Assembly (NCBI GenBank): GCA_964531455.1
Contig: CAZHFZ010000012.1
Location: forward strand, 5,424 to 69,423
Length of the DNA: 64,000 nucleotides
Direction: 5' to 3'
Source: Ga0077527 sp964531455
GTDB taxonomy: Bacteria > Pseudomonadota > Gammaproteobacteria > Burkholderiales > SG8-41
Shown here: positions 39,313 to 48,383 of the stretch, piece after piece
Layout: each line of letters starts with the position of its first letter
How positions within the stretch are numbered: the first letter of the stretch is position 1
Translations under genes and position numbers: made by a program
Notes under the pieces: model-generated
The model's input: only the letters and a program-made list of their open reading frames with translations
The model's database searches: none
Told to the model about the DNA's origin: nothing

Positions 39313-40146
39313 ATGCTGATCGTCGATTCACAAGTACATATCTGGGGCGCCAACACACCGGAGCGGCCGTGGCCTGCGCGCGCGCATGCGCAGCGCGACA
39401 TCCCGCTCGGTCACGAACAACTGCTAAAAGACATGGACGAGGCCGGCATCAACCGCGTGGTGATTGTGCCGCCGTCCTGGGAAGGCGACCGCAATGACCT
39501 CGCCATCGAAGCCGTCAAACAGCACCCCGACCGCTTCGCCATCATGGGTCGCTTCAACCCGGAAGCACCGGATGCAAAAACCACGATCAAGACCTGGCTC
39601 CAGCAGCCCGGCATGCTCGGCATGCGTTTCGCGTTCCACATTCCCGTGCTGCAGGAACCGCTGGTCGCAGGCAAGTTCGACTGGGTGTGGTCGGAAGCCG
39701 AAAAACTCGGCATCAAATTGATGATCCTGGTACCGCAGAACTTCGTCCATGTTATCGACGGCATTGCCGCACGTTATCCTGGCCTGAGCATCATCATGGA
39801 CCACATGGCGCTGAGCAGCGGCAAACCCGAAGACGAAACATTCCGTGATTTCGACAAGTTGCTGCCGATCGCCAAGCGTCCCAACGTGGCCGTCAAGGCC
39901 AGCGCACTGCCCAGCTACATCGCCGAACCGTATCCGTTCAAAAAAGTCCAGGCGCATGCCAAACGTGCCTACGAAGCGTTCGGCCCGAAACGCCTGTTCT
40001 GGGGCAGCGACTGGTCACGCTCGCCGGTTCCTTACCGCGAGCACGTCGACATGTGGCTGAAGGATGCGCCGTGGGTCAAAGAAGAGGACAAGGAATGGAT
40101 CATGGGTCGGGGTGTTTGCGAGTGGCTGGGTTGGAAACTGCCCTGA
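39313..40146 (+). CDS. Amidohydrolase-2 family protein
   Basis: This 277-residue TIM-barrel hydrolase has the first metal pair in IVDSQVHIWG (a QVH in place of the usual HxH), DEAGINRVVIVPPSW, the central His of IIMDHMALSSG, and the strand-8 Asp of LFWGSDWSRSP. The family includes decarboxylases and lactonases of aromatic or sugar-acid catabolism; the Gln for the first His is also seen in such members. GGAGAGG lies before the ATG. The substrate cannot be told. Confidence 0.8.
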   Translation: MLIVDSQVHIWGANTPERPWPARAHAQRDIPLGHEQLLKDMDEAGINRVVIVPPSWEGDRNDLAIEAVKQHPDRFAIMGRFNPEAPDAKTTIKTWLQQPGMLGMRFAFHIPVLQEPLVAGKFDWVWSEAEKLGIKLMILVPQNFVHVIDGIAARYPGLSIIMDHMALSSGKPEDETFRDFDKLLPIAKRPNVAVKASALPSYIAEPYPFKKVQAHAKRAYEAFGPKRLFWGSDWSRSPVPYREHVDMWLKDAPWVKEEDKEWIMGRGVCEWLGWKLP

Positions 40147-40154
40147 GCCGGACC

Positions 40155-40937
40155 ATGGTGATGCGCGAGAACCTGAGGCAAGTCATTGTCAGGCTGGGCC
40201 GTGCGGGAACTGTAACCGCCATTACTGCAGTTTCAGCCGGCCTTTCGTTGATCGCGACCATCCTGCTGATGACAGCCTTCGGCCAACCGCCAGACTTCAT
40301 GTCACTGCTGATTTCGGTTCTGGTCCCGCTGGCCGTCGCCTCCACGGTCAGCTGGGCGGTGGTGGACGTTCTCCTCCGTGTGCACCACCTCGAAGAGGAA
40401 ATCCGTCGCGTCGCAACTTATGACATGGTCACCGGCGTGATGACTCGCCACGCCTTCTACTCGGCAGCGGAGACCGCACACCGCATTGCCATGCGCAACC
40501 GCTCGACCCTCTCGGTCATCACGATCGACATCGACGATTTCAAATGCATCAATGATGCCCATGGCCACGCCGCAGGAGACAGCGTGCTGCGGTCATTCGG
40601 AGAAACCCTGAAAGACTGCGCGCGCAAGAGCGACATTGTCGGCCGCATCGGCGGCGAGGAATTCGCCATTGTGCTGCCCGACACCGATCTTGACGGGGCC
40701 ATCCACCTGGCCGGCAAGATCCGCAGTGCTGTTTTGGATGCCTGCGTCGTTACCGGTGGCCAGAACATTGTTTTCACCGTCAGTATCGGCGCTGCCGAAA
40801 TCGACCACGCCTGTGAAACGCCGATGGAAACCCTGCTCAAGCAATCCGATCTGGCCCTGTATGCCGCCAAACGCAGCGGCAAAAACATCGTGATGCCCCA
40901 CTCCGGCAACCCGATGGAAGCCAGCGTCGCGGCCTGA
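40155..40937 (+). CDS. Diguanylate cyclase (GGDEF domain)
   Basis: This protein of about 260 residues has two N-terminal membrane helices (about 20-40 and 47-75) and a short coiled helix (VHHLEEEIRRVATYD) followed by a GGDEF domain with the active-site variant GGEEF (RIGGEEFAIVLPD). An inhibitory RxxD site is not evident at its usual place. It makes c-di-GMP. The start is taken at ATG 40155; an ATG two codons later is equally possible. Confidence 0.88.
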   Translation: MVMRENLRQVIVRLGRAGTVTAITAVSAGLSLIATILLMTAFGQPPDFMSLLISVLVPLAVASTVSWAVVDVLLRVHHLEEEIRRVATYDMVTGVMTRHAFYSAAETAHRIAMRNRSTLSVITIDIDDFKCINDAHGHAAGDSVLRSFGETLKDCARKSDIVGRIGGEEFAIVLPDTDLDGAIHLAGKIRSAVLDACVVTGGQNIVFTVSIGAAEIDHACETPMETLLKQSDLALYAAKRSGKNIVMPHSGNPMEASVAA

Positions 40938-40989
40938 TCTTTTGCGCGGCAGGCTCATTAGCGCTCCGGCGCGCCAAAACGAAACGCTC

Positions 40990-41277
40990 TCACCCGCCTT
41001 TGCAGTAACGCTGCAGCCTTGCCCCCAGCGGGCTGATCGGCGGCTGCAAACTGAGCGGCTGCCTCACCTGTTCGCGGACCAGCGCAAGCATGCGTCTGGC
41101 GTAACCGCTGCGACGATAGGCAGGATGCACGAATATGTATTCAATACTGCCGCCTTCGTCATACCGGCAATAACCAATCGTGGTGTTGATATTGGCAATC
41201 GTCAGTATGCCCTGGGTGTTCACGATGCGCTCTTCGGGTTGCAACACGGTTGTTACTGCCGGGGAATCCATCTGCAT
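40990..41277 (-). CDS. Small GNAT-like acetyltransferase
   Basis: This 95-residue protein has the acetyl-CoA loop region IEYIFVHPAYRRSGYARRML. It lacks the usual first 50 residues of a GNAT fold, so it is a minimal or N-terminally shortened form; it may be non-catalytic. Its ATG overlaps the stop of the VOC gene (TGATG). It is the last gene of the merR-DUF3429-VOC-GNAT operon. Confidence 0.6.
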   Translation of the reverse strand: MQMDSPAVTTVLQPEERIVNTQGILTIANINTTIGYCRYDEGGSIEYIFVHPAYRRSGYARRMLALVREQVRQPLSLQPPISPLGARLQRYCKGG

Positions 41278-41606
41278 CACCCGTTCGCGGCGTCCGCTTC
41301 TCCGGAAACCGAAGTCGCGGCCTGCATGATTTCGATGACATTGCCAAAAGGATCGTTGACATAAACCGAGGCAGTGCCGTCGCGATGCTGACGCAAAGGC
41401 CCATACGCCGAAGCATCAGGCCTCTCGATTGCGATGTGCGGCGGATGCTGCCCGGGCAACACCAGCGCGAGATCGATGTTGCCGAAGCGCAGCAGCGCCC
41501 AACTGGCATCCTCGTAGAGTGTGGCAACGCTGAACTGCTTGCGATACCACTGCAGGGCCTGCTGGATGTCAGGCACGACAACAGCGACGTGATGAAGTTT
41601 ATCCAT
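41277..41606 (-). CDS. VOC-family (glyoxalase/bleomycin-resistance) protein
   Basis: This 109-residue single VOC module has LHHVAVVVPDIQQALQWYRKQF at the start (quoted by its first residues LHHVAVVVPD), LALVLPGQHPPHIAI in the middle and VYVNDPFGNVIEIMQ at the end, with His and Glu metal positions in place. The ATG at 41606 has GGAG 8 bases before it. Substrate unknown. Confidence 0.82.
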   Translation of the reverse strand: MDKLHHVAVVVPDIQQALQWYRKQFSVATLYEDASWALLRFGNIDLALVLPGQHPPHIAIERPDASAYGPLRQHRDGTASVYVNDPFGNVIEIMQAATSVSGEADAANG

Positions 41607-41620
41607 GGGCAGGCTCCGGG

Positions 41621-42082
41621 TCAGGCGATGCTCGCGCCAAAAAGTGACGCCGTGCCGATCAGGGTCAGCACCAGGCGGAGGCGCATGAACCACGAAGGCA
41701 CCGGGTCGAGCGTGCACAGCACCCGGTCGGACACATAACAAACCAGCAGTATGAGCGCCTGCATGCGCAGAGCAGTCCACACCGGGAACAGCAGCGACAG
41801 CCAGGCCAGTAACGCCGGCAACACGCTGAAGCCATACTGAATCCAAGCTTCGCGGCCAACCACACCGCGCTTCACGGCGTAACCCCAATGTAATGCGCCG
41901 ACAAAGGCCGCGATCACCGCTCCGTAATACGACAGCGCGGTCAGCCAGTAGACATGCCAGGTGACATCACCGAACACAGCGAGCAAGGCAAGCCCGACAA
42001 ACGGCAACAGACCGGACAGGCCGAGCACCAGCGCCGGTGCAGGCACCGGCGGCACGGCGCGCGAGGAAGTGGCCGCGGTCAT
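41621..42082 (-). CDS. DUF3429 membrane protein
   Basis: This 153-residue protein has five hydrophobic helices and the DUF3429 features LGLSGLLPFVGLALLAV, YYGAVIAAFVGALHWGYAV and YGFSVLPALLAWLSLL. Function unknown. Its ATG overlaps the stop of the merR gene (ATGA), so it is translationally coupled to the regulator. Confidence 0.85.
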   Translation of the reverse strand: MTAATSSRAVPPVPAPALVLGLSGLLPFVGLALLAVFGDVTWHVYWLTALSYYGAVIAAFVGALHWGYAVKRGVVGREAWIQYGFSVLPALLAWLSLLFPVWTALRMQALILLVCYVSDRVLCTLDPVPSWFMRLRLVLTLIGTASLFGASIA

Positions 42083-43080
42083 GCTGCTGCTTTGTTCAGG
42101 CGCTCAGGCAGCGGCAAACCTTCCGCCAGCGCCACTTCGAGCAGCGCATCTTCGAGCAGGGCGCGCGCGTGCCCGGCCTTCGCTTGCAATCGGCCATGCA
42201 GAACAGCGTCCGCAGGATTGCGGCTGCCGCATTCGCCGCTGTATCTCTCAAACGCCTGGATGGCCTGCAGCAACTCGGCCAGATGGCGCGGACACTCGCA
42301 CTGGATCGCACTGGAAGCACCCGCCAGCGCAGTCAGCGCTGCGGTATCGAAACGCACTGCCGGCGGCGCCGCAGCCCCTTCTTGTGTGCCCGTCACCGCC
42401 GATGCTGTCCTGCATACCGCATCAAACTCGACTGCATCCAGCGAGGCATGAACCACCACATGTCCCGCTTCGCGCAACTGACGGATCAAGGCCGCCGGCC
42501 CGAAACGATAAAGCACGATCGCAGCATCCGCCGTTGCCGCTTCACGGATCGCAGAAACCCGCTGCGGATCGACCTGCATCAAAGAAGGTGTTTCGATGAC
42601 AACAAGATCTGCCTTAAGGCCGCGCGCCCGACCTGCCGCATCCATGAGATCGGGGCAGGACGCAAGCACGTTAAATCCCCGCCCGCGCCCGGCGGCATGC
42701 GCTTCGCCGACCAGCAGCAAACGCAAAGGCCCGGGGCCATGCAGCGGCACTGTAGTACCGGCCTCAAGACCATCACTGACCGCAAGCATTTGCTGCAGGT
42801 CTGTTGTCGACAACGTAGCCACTACGCCGATGGCGTTGCCCCGCGCCAGCAATTGTTTGATCAGGCGCAGGCGGTGAATGTTTTCCGTGGAATAAAGGCG
42901 ACGACCGCCCGGACTCAGCGGCGGGCTGACCACACCGTAGCGTCGCTCCCACACCCGCAATGTTTCCACCGGTATTCCGGCCAGCCGCGCCGCAGCGCCG
43001 CTGCGGTAATGAACACCACTGGGGGTTGCTTCTGCGCTCGCTTCGGAAGCGTTTGGAGATGACTTGGAGATGTTTATCAT
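42079..43080 (-). CDS. MerR-family transcriptional regulator with degenerate B12-type sensor domain
   Basis: This 333-residue protein has a MerR HTH (about 24-95; YRSGAAARLAGIPVETLRVW, RYGVVSPPLSPGGRRLYS) followed by a region in the place of the CarH/LitR helical and cobalamin-binding domains. The D-x-H-x-x-G cobalamin motif is absent (LRLLLVGEAHAAGRGRG in its place), so B12 binding is unlikely. Its start has no good ribosome site and sits next to two direct repeats that overlap its promoter, suggesting autoregulation. It is the first gene of a four-gene operon and is divergent from a HiPIP gene. Confidence 0.82.
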   Translation of the reverse strand: MINISKSSPNASEASAEATPSGVHYRSGAAARLAGIPVETLRVWERRYGVVSPPLSPGGRRLYSTENIHRLRLIKQLLARGNAIGVVATLSTTDLQQMLAVSDGLEAGTTVPLHGPGPLRLLLVGEAHAAGRGRGFNVLASCPDLMDAAGRARGLKADLVVIETPSLMQVDPQRVSAIREAATADAAIVLYRFGPAALIRQLREAGHVVVHASLDAVEFDAVCRTASAVTGTQEGAAAPPAVRFDTAALTALAGASSAIQCECPRHLAELLQAIQAFERYSGECGSRNPADAVLHGRLQAKAGHARALLEDALLEVALAEGLPLPERLNKAAA

Positions 43081-43116
43081 GAACCTATATTATCAAATAT
43101 GAACCAATATTGTCAC
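43079..43116 (-). promoter_or_regulatory. merR promoter with two direct repeats (candidate operator)
   Basis: ATGAACCTATATTATCA (43079-43095) and ATGAACCAATATTGTCA (43099-43115) match at 15 of 17 bases and are spaced by 20 bases, two helical turns. Read on the minus strand, GTGACA (43116-43111) and GATAAT (43094-43089) form a promoter with 16-bp spacing. The predicted start point is 2 bases from the regulator's ATG. Confidence 0.55.
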
Positions 43117-43218
43117 GATAATTTAACGCCATTTACGTTTCTTTTCATGGACAAATATCTAACATTCGGCTAAATTAGCAGACAATACAGGTTCAACAAA
43201 CCACTTAAGGACTCCATC

Positions 43219-43530
43219 ATGACCACGCGCCGCCAATTCCTCAGCACCACCCTTCCCGCCGCCACTCTGGCCCTGCTGGGCGCACGCAGCGCCTCTGCCC
43301 AACCCGCCCGCCTGGATGAAAAAGACCCGCAAGCAGTCGCCATCGGTTACCTGCACGATGCCAGCAAGGTCGACGCCAAAAAACACACGCAATGGGCCGC
43401 CGGTCGCAATTGCGCCAACTGCCAGCTGTATCAAGGCAAGGCCGGTGACGCGTGGGCGCCCTGCAGCGTGGTCGGCGGCAAACAGGTCAATGCCAAAGGC
43501 TGGTGCATCGCCTGGATCAAAAAAGCCTGA
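43219..43530 (+). CDS. High-potential iron-sulfur protein (HiPIP), Tat-exported
   Basis: This 103-residue protein has a Tat signal (TTRRQFLSTTLPAATLALLG, cleavage after ARSASA) and a small mature HiPIP. The four cluster Cys are in CANCQLY, APCSVVGGK and GWCIAW. It is a periplasmic one-electron carrier. AAGGA lies before the ATG. It is divergent from the merR gene, which may regulate it. Confidence 0.93.
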   Translation: MTTRRQFLSTTLPAATLALLGARSASAQPARLDEKDPQAVAIGYLHDASKVDAKKHTQWAAGRNCANCQLYQGKAGDAWAPCSVVGGKQVNAKGWCIAWIKKA

Positions 43531-43556
43531 TTACCGCATCGAAAGACGTAACGGCC

Positions 43557-44255
43557 GTGCCACCATCCGATGGACTGGCGCTGGTATTCGGCGCCAGCGG
43601 TGGCATCGGCAACGCCCTTGTCGAACGGCTGCGAGCGGATTCACGCTTCAGCACAGTGATCGAACTCAGCCGCACCTGCGATCCGGCTTTCGATCTGACC
43701 GATGAAAACAGCATTTCACAAGCCGCTGCCAGCGTCGCACGAACCGGCAGGGACGTTCGCCTGGTGATTGTTGCCACCGGCGCACTTGACCAGCAGGGCT
43801 GCAGCGCCGAGAAAAGCTGGCGGCAGATCGATCCGGCGGCCATGGCCCGCTCCTTCGCGATCAATACCATCGGGCCCGCGTTGCTGATGAAGCATTTCCT
43901 CCCGCTTCTGCCTCAATCCGGCAAAAGTGTATTCGCTGCACTCTCGGCGCGTGTCGGCAGCATCGGGGACAACCGCCTTGGCGGCTGGTACAGTTATCGA
44001 GCGGCAAAGGCGGCGCTTAACCAGGTCATTCATACCGCCGCCATCGAATTGCAGCGCTCGCGACCACAGGCCATCTGCGTTGCCTTGCACCCGGGCACGG
44101 TTGACACCGGGCTCACCGAGGGTTTCGCCAAAAGCGGGCTGGAGGTTCAAACACCTGCAACAGCAGCCGGCAGAATTATCGAGATCCTCGACGCACTGCG
44201 CCCCTCAGACAGCGGCCGGTTCTTTGATCAACGGGGCGCAGCGATACCCTGGTAG
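43557..44255 (+). CDS. SDR-family oxidoreductase (C-factor type)
   Basis: The frame is open from 43452 but would overlap the HiPIP gene; GTG at 43557 gives 232 residues. It has the NAD(P) loop VFGASGGIGNALVERL, LVIVATGALDQQG, then SARVGSIGDNRLGGWYSYRAAKA, quoted only in pieces, with Ser, Tyr and Lys of the catalytic set in place. It ends HPGTVDTGL and a short C-terminal part. This short CsgA/C-factor-like form is common in Proteobacteria; the substrate is unknown. Confidence 0.8.
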   Translation: MPPSDGLALVFGASGGIGNALVERLRADSRFSTVIELSRTCDPAFDLTDENSISQAAASVARTGRDVRLVIVATGALDQQGCSAEKSWRQIDPAAMARSFAINTIGPALLMKHFLPLLPQSGKSVFAALSARVGSIGDNRLGGWYSYRAAKAALNQVIHTAAIELQRSRPQAICVALHPGTVDTGLTEGFAKSGLEVQTPATAAGRIIEILDALRPSDSGRFFDQRGAAIPW

Positions 44256-44260
44256 CGGAC

Positions 44261-44890
44261 TCAGGGGCGCGGCGGCGTCAGCCCCATCGACACGTAAATC
44301 TCCGTCAGTTTGTCGATGCCCATGTTTGCCGGCTTGACCCACTCCACTGGCACGTATAACAACCCGCCGCCGATCGGCACCGGCGCAGTCGGCACCAGAA
44401 CCGCAAAATAACGACGACCATCGATGTCCACGGGATCAGGACTTGGCGCCAATCCCAGCACTGCCACACCATCACCGCCAAAAAAACACCACACAGCACT
44501 CATGGTGCCGATGTCGCCCTGCTTCTGCTCCAACAGCCCGACAAAACGATGGGTGAAGTCATAAAGGCTGCCGATCAGCGGGACTCGACGCAACGTAACG
44601 TTGAGAAAATTAGCCAGAGGCCGCTTCAGGCCCAGGCGCAACGCCAGCCCGAGCAGGTAGATCGCAACCAACAGCACAATAGTGCCCACCAGATACGGCA
44701 TCGGTGAATTTCTGGCGACCGTGTAGCCCAGCGCCGAGAACAGGTAGCCGAGTTCACTCCCCGGGCCGATATACTGGATGAACAGACCGATCAACCAACT
44801 GAGCACAAGCACCGTCAACGCCAGCGGCAGGAACACCACCAGTCCGGCGAGCCAGGTGGCGGCAATCGAATCAAGGCTACGTTTGATCAT
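44261..44890 (-). CDS. DUF502 membrane protein
   Basis: This 209-residue protein starts at ATG 44890 (MIKRSLDSIAATWLAGL), with GGAGAG upstream. It has two long hydrophobic helices (about 10-35 and 65-90), then the DUF502 soluble part with VPLIGSLYDFTHRFV and LVPTAPVPIGGGLLYVPVEW. The family is inner-membrane and of unknown function. It is convergent with the SDR gene. Confidence 0.88.
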   Translation of the reverse strand: MIKRSLDSIAATWLAGLVVFLPLALTVLVLSWLIGLFIQYIGPGSELGYLFSALGYTVARNSPMPYLVGTIVLLVAIYLLGLALRLGLKRPLANFLNVTLRRVPLIGSLYDFTHRFVGLLEQKQGDIGTMSAVWCFFGGDGVAVLGLAPSPDPVDIDGRRYFAVLVPTAPVPIGGGLLYVPVEWVKPANMGIDKLTEIYVSMGLTPPRP

Positions 44891-45007
44891 GGGGCATGCT
44901 CTCCGTTGGCAGCAGCCCACATTCATACCAGATGGCTTGTGCACGTCAAGACAATACAGTCAGGGCAACACGGACACAGGCGGTCCGCTTCCTGCTAACT
45001 TACCGCC

Positions 45008-45625
45008 ATGCCTGCCCCATCATCATCACATGAAGCCGAATCGGTACTGACCTTCTGGTTCGGTGCCGGCACCGACGACAGCGCCATCGCCCGGAGTCAG
45101 GGCAAGTTGTGGTGGAGCAAGGATGCCGTGGTCGATACCGACATGCGCGTACGCTTCACAAATTTGCTCAGTGCTGCGGCCGCAGGCCTGCACAACAACT
45201 GGGCCGACACACCGCGCGGTCAACTGGCGCTGATCCTGCTTTTCGACCAGTTCCCGCGCAACATCCACCGCGATACGCCGCAGGCTTTTGCCTACGATGC
45301 GCGCGCGCTGCAACTGGCGCTGGATCTGATCGCAAGCGGCGGCCACCGCAACTTGCGCCGCATCGAGCGCGTGTTCTGCTATCTGCCGCTGGAACACGCA
45401 GAATCAATCGAAATGCAGGCACGCAGCGTCGAACAGTTCGCCGGGCTTGCCGCGGAGGCGCCGGAACATCAGCAGGATACCTTCAGGGGTTATGTCGATT
45501 ACGCAATACGCCATCGCGACGTGATCGCGCGCTTCGGAAGGTTTCCGCATCGCAACCGCATCCTCGGCCGCGTATCGACGCCGGAAGAAATTGAATTCCT
45601 GAAACAGCCCGGGTCATCATTCTGA
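45008..45625 (+). CDS. DUF924 family protein
   Basis: This 205-residue helical protein has VLTFWFGAGTDDSAIARSQ, the family signature ALILLFDQFPRNIHRDTPQA, and CYLPLEHAESIEMQARSV, which match DUF924 (TPR-like fold). Function unknown; cytosolic. It stands alone. Confidence 0.88.
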   Translation: MPAPSSSHEAESVLTFWFGAGTDDSAIARSQGKLWWSKDAVVDTDMRVRFTNLLSAAAAGLHNNWADTPRGQLALILLFDQFPRNIHRDTPQAFAYDARALQLALDLIASGGHRNLRRIERVFCYLPLEHAESIEMQARSVEQFAGLAAEAPEHQQDTFRGYVDYAIRHRDVIARFGRFPHRNRILGRVSTPEEIEFLKQPGSSF

Positions 45626-45634
45626 CCCGTTGCG

Positions 45635-46525
45635 CTAAGGCAATATTTCGACTTTCACCTGCACACCACGCTGATCACTTGAACGCACGCTGCGCGTGCT
45701 GAGGATGCCGCTGCGATCATCGCTGCGTTCTTCGCCGATTCCCCCGAGACTGATCCATTCGCCGAGTCGGCCCGAAACCGTGGTCGCCACGCGCTGCACA
45801 TTGACCGCACCACGGCGTTGATCATCGAAGGTTTCACGCTGCGGATCGATGTCCAGCGTAACGCGATCACCCTGCAGGCGCGGCCGCACGTTGAATCCCG
45901 TGGTGGCGTCGCGATAATCCGTGGTTTCAATCACACGGTCTACCCACTGGCCGTTGACCATGCTCCGCACCACCTGCCGGTTGCGCACCGGCCGGGATTC
46001 ACCGGCGCGAATGAACGCGGTGTAGCCCTCCAGCACCTGCACGGTCTGGCCGATACGTTCGCTGCCGGCCTGGGTGGAATCCACGACCCGCGCGCGTAAA
46101 CGGTCATCGCCATCGCGCAGAATAACGTTGCCACCTTCGCGCGAACCACTTCCGGGTACGGTCACGCGCGCCTGATCATTACCAATACTTCCAGACAGCT
46201 CAGCCTCGCGCCGGCTGCCGGAAACATCGGAATCCTGGCGCACAGTGATCAGCAGCCGGCGTGGTGGCGTGTCGATGCTGGCCAGCACGCCCTTGATCTG
46301 CGCCAGTTCGGCGGCGGTGGCACGAATGACCAGCTGGTTCTGAAAATTGCTGATGCTGGCCTCGCGCCCGAGCAGGGGCTGGAGAACCGGGATCACCTGA
46401 TCCGCTTGCCGATAACGGAGCTGGATGACTTCGACGACGGTCTGCGCAACGGCACTCCCCGCCAGAAAACCGCCCAGCAACAGCGCGAAAAAACCCTGAA
46501 TAATCAGTCGAAAGGTCATGTTCAT
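45635..46525 (-). CDS. Secretin-like protein (N-domain plus partial secretin domain)
   Basis: This 296-residue protein has a signal peptide (residues 1-28, ending SAVAQ). Then comes a secretin N1-like domain (about 30-95; VIQLRYRQADQVIPVLQPLL, IRATAAELAQIKGVLASID) and a region with the beta-strand pattern of the secretin core (about 150-295; VQVLEGYTAFIRAGESRPV, TGFNVRPRLQGDRVTLDI). It is much shorter than a true secretin (500-700 residues). No type II/III or pilus gene is nearby. It may form a small stand-alone outer-membrane ring or act as a remnant. Confidence 0.78.
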   Translation of the reverse strand: MNMTFRLIIQGFFALLLGGFLAGSAVAQTVVEVIQLRYRQADQVIPVLQPLLGREASISNFQNQLVIRATAAELAQIKGVLASIDTPPRRLLITVRQDSDVSGSRREAELSGSIGNDQARVTVPGSGSREGGNVILRDGDDRLRARVVDSTQAGSERIGQTVQVLEGYTAFIRAGESRPVRNRQVVRSMVNGQWVDRVIETTDYRDATTGFNVRPRLQGDRVTLDIDPQRETFDDQRRGAVNVQRVATTVSGRLGEWISLGGIGEERSDDRSGILSTRSVRSSDQRGVQVKVEILP

Positions 46526-46630
46526 GGTGATTTAACGGTCATCGGATGCCGCCAGTGTACGCTGCGCCGCGATATCTGGAGGTGAAAATTTATCCTTTAC
46601 AATCATGTGGTTGTTTATTACATTGCGTCC

Positions 46631-47122
46631 ATGCGACGAACCTGGATGATTATCGCTTTGCTGGCCTTGCCACCACTCTCCGCACACGCGGAAGAAAGCG
46701 TGGCACCGCCGTCTTTTTCTGCAGCAAGCAATGACAGCGTACTCGGCCAGGCCCAGGAAGTCGCGTTGCGGGCTCTGAGCTTCATCGGGGTGCGCTACAA
46801 GTGGGGCGGCAGTTCCCCTGACAGTGGCTTCGACTGCAGCGGCCTGATCCGCTACGTCTTTGGACAGGTAACGGGCAAATCACTGCCTGGCAACGCCAAG
46901 GAAATCAGCCAGGTTGGTGAAAGCATTGACCGCACCGAACTGCGCCCCGGCGATCTGGTGTTTTTCAATACGCTGCGCCGGCCGTTTTCGCATGTCGGCA
47001 TTTACCTCGGTGAGTCACGGTTTGTACATGCTCCGAGCCGCGGCGGCAAAGTCGAGATCGTCGACATGACCGAGCGCTACTGGCAATCGCGTTACAACGG
47101 CGCCCGCCGCCTTTCGATCTAG
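46631..47122 (+). CDS. NlpC/P60 (C40) cell-wall peptidase
   Basis: This 163-residue exported protein starts at ATG 46631 (MRRTWMIIALLALPPLSAHA, a signal peptide). The C40 domain (about 45-160) has the catalytic Cys in DSGFDCSGLIRYVF, the His in RPFSHVGIYLG and the third residue in FVHAPSRGG. It cleaves peptidoglycan stem peptides. An upstream start at 46607 is less likely. It is divergent from the secretin-like gene. Confidence 0.9.
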   Translation: MRRTWMIIALLALPPLSAHAEESVAPPSFSAASNDSVLGQAQEVALRALSFIGVRYKWGGSSPDSGFDCSGLIRYVFGQVTGKSLPGNAKEISQVGESIDRTELRPGDLVFFNTLRRPFSHVGIYLGESRFVHAPSRGGKVEIVDMTERYWQSRYNGARRLSI

Positions 47123-47236
47123 TCCCTGCGGCATCTTCGGCGGCCCCCGCCGGAAATCACATCACCAGTTGCTCCTGATCAAATGGCATGGCTCGTGCCC
47201 GGAATAACCTTATTCCTGCGTTGACGGCCTATTAGC

Positions 47237-47282
47237 AACAATTCTCATTTGCGTTGCTATTGAGAATTGTTCTTGTTATTAT
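47237..47282 (+). promoter_or_regulatory. fbpA promoter with Fur-like inverted repeat
   Basis: AACAATTCTCA (47237-47247) and TGAGAATTGTT (47261-47271) form a perfect 11-bp inverted repeat with a 13-base centre. Each arm with its flank resembles a Fur half-box (AATGAGAATTGTT). TTGCTA (47254-47259) and TATTAT (47277-47282), 17 bp apart, form the promoter, so Fur-Fe would cover it. Confidence 0.7.
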
Positions 47283-47344
47283 TCGATCAAGCCTGAAGCC
47301 GCCTGCGGTAAATGCCATAGGCAATTGTTTATAAAAGGATTTTT

Positions 47345-48367
47345 ATGCGTTTATTCAGCGTTATCACCTGCGCTGTCTTCGTCATTCCCTGCGTCGCAGC
47401 ACAAGCCCAGGAAAACCTTCTGAATATTTACTCCTCCCGCCATTACCAGACTGACGAGGCGCTCTACGCCAATTTCACCAAAACCACCGGCATCAAACTG
47501 AACCGGATTGAAGCCGGCGAAGACCCGCTGATCGAGCGGTTGAAAAATGAAGGCGCCTCCAGTCCGGCCGACGTGCTGGTTACGGTGGATGCAGGCCGGC
47601 TGTGGCGTGCCGAGCAGATGGGGCTTTTCCAGTCCATCGATTCGAAAGTGCTCGCCACCCGCCTGCCCGACCACATGCGCACGCCCAACAACCAATGGTT
47701 TGGATTTTCAGCGCGCGCCCGCGTGATCGTTTACAACAAGCTCGCGATCAAGGCCGGCGATGTTCAGAACTACGAAGACCTGGCCGACCCAAAACTGAAA
47801 GGCAAGGTATGCACCCGCTCCGGCAGCCACGTCTACAACTTGTCGCTGATGAGCGCGCTCATCGAACACTGGGGTGAAGCCAAAGCCGAGCAATGGGCCA
47901 GGGGCATGGTTGCCAATTTTGCGCGTGCACCAAAGGGTGGCGACACCGACCAGATCAAGGCAGTCGCAGCAGGCGAATGCGGCGTTGCGATCAGCAATAG
48001 CTACTACTACGTGCGCCTGCTCGCTTCCGACAAGCCCGAAGACCGCAAGGTGATTGAAGCCATCGGCCTGGTATGGCCGAACCAGAAAAACTTCGGCACG
48101 CACATGAATGTCTCCGGCGCAGGCGTCATCAAAACCGCGAAACATCGCGACGCCGCGGTGAAATACCTGGAATACCTCGCCAGCGATGCCGCGCAGGGCT
48201 ATTTCGCCGAGGGCAACAATGAGTGGCCGGTGGTGAAAAGCGCACCGTTGAGAAACAAGGCGCTGGCCTCCCTCGGCACATTCAAGATGGACAATCTGAA
48301 CATCAGCGCGCTGGGCAAGAACCAGCCGCTGGCACAGAAGATTTTCGACCGGGTCGGTTACAAGTAA
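47345..48367 (+). CDS. fbpA: Iron(III) ABC transporter periplasmic binding protein
   Basis: This 340-residue FbpA/FutA-type protein has a signal peptide (cleavage near AAQAQE), NIYSSRHYQTDEALYANFTK, a Tyr pair for iron near SNSYYYVRLL, and the DAGRLWRAEQMGLFQ segment. It would bind Fe(III) in the periplasm for FbpBC. Expected co-transcription with fbpB does not occur here: fbpB is on the other strand. The promoter carries a Fur-like box. Confidence 0.93.
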   Translation: MRLFSVITCAVFVIPCVAAQAQENLLNIYSSRHYQTDEALYANFTKTTGIKLNRIEAGEDPLIERLKNEGASSPADVLVTVDAGRLWRAEQMGLFQSIDSKVLATRLPDHMRTPNNQWFGFSARARVIVYNKLAIKAGDVQNYEDLADPKLKGKVCTRSGSHVYNLSLMSALIEHWGEAKAEQWARGMVANFARAPKGGDTDQIKAVAAGECGVAISNSYYYVRLLASDKPEDRKVIEAIGLVWPNQKNFGTHMNVSGAGVIKTAKHRDAAVKYLEYLASDAAQGYFAEGNNEWPVVKSAPLRNKALASLGTFKMDNLNISALGKNQPLAQKIFDRVGYK

Positions 48368-48383
48368 ACGCTACCGGCAACAA

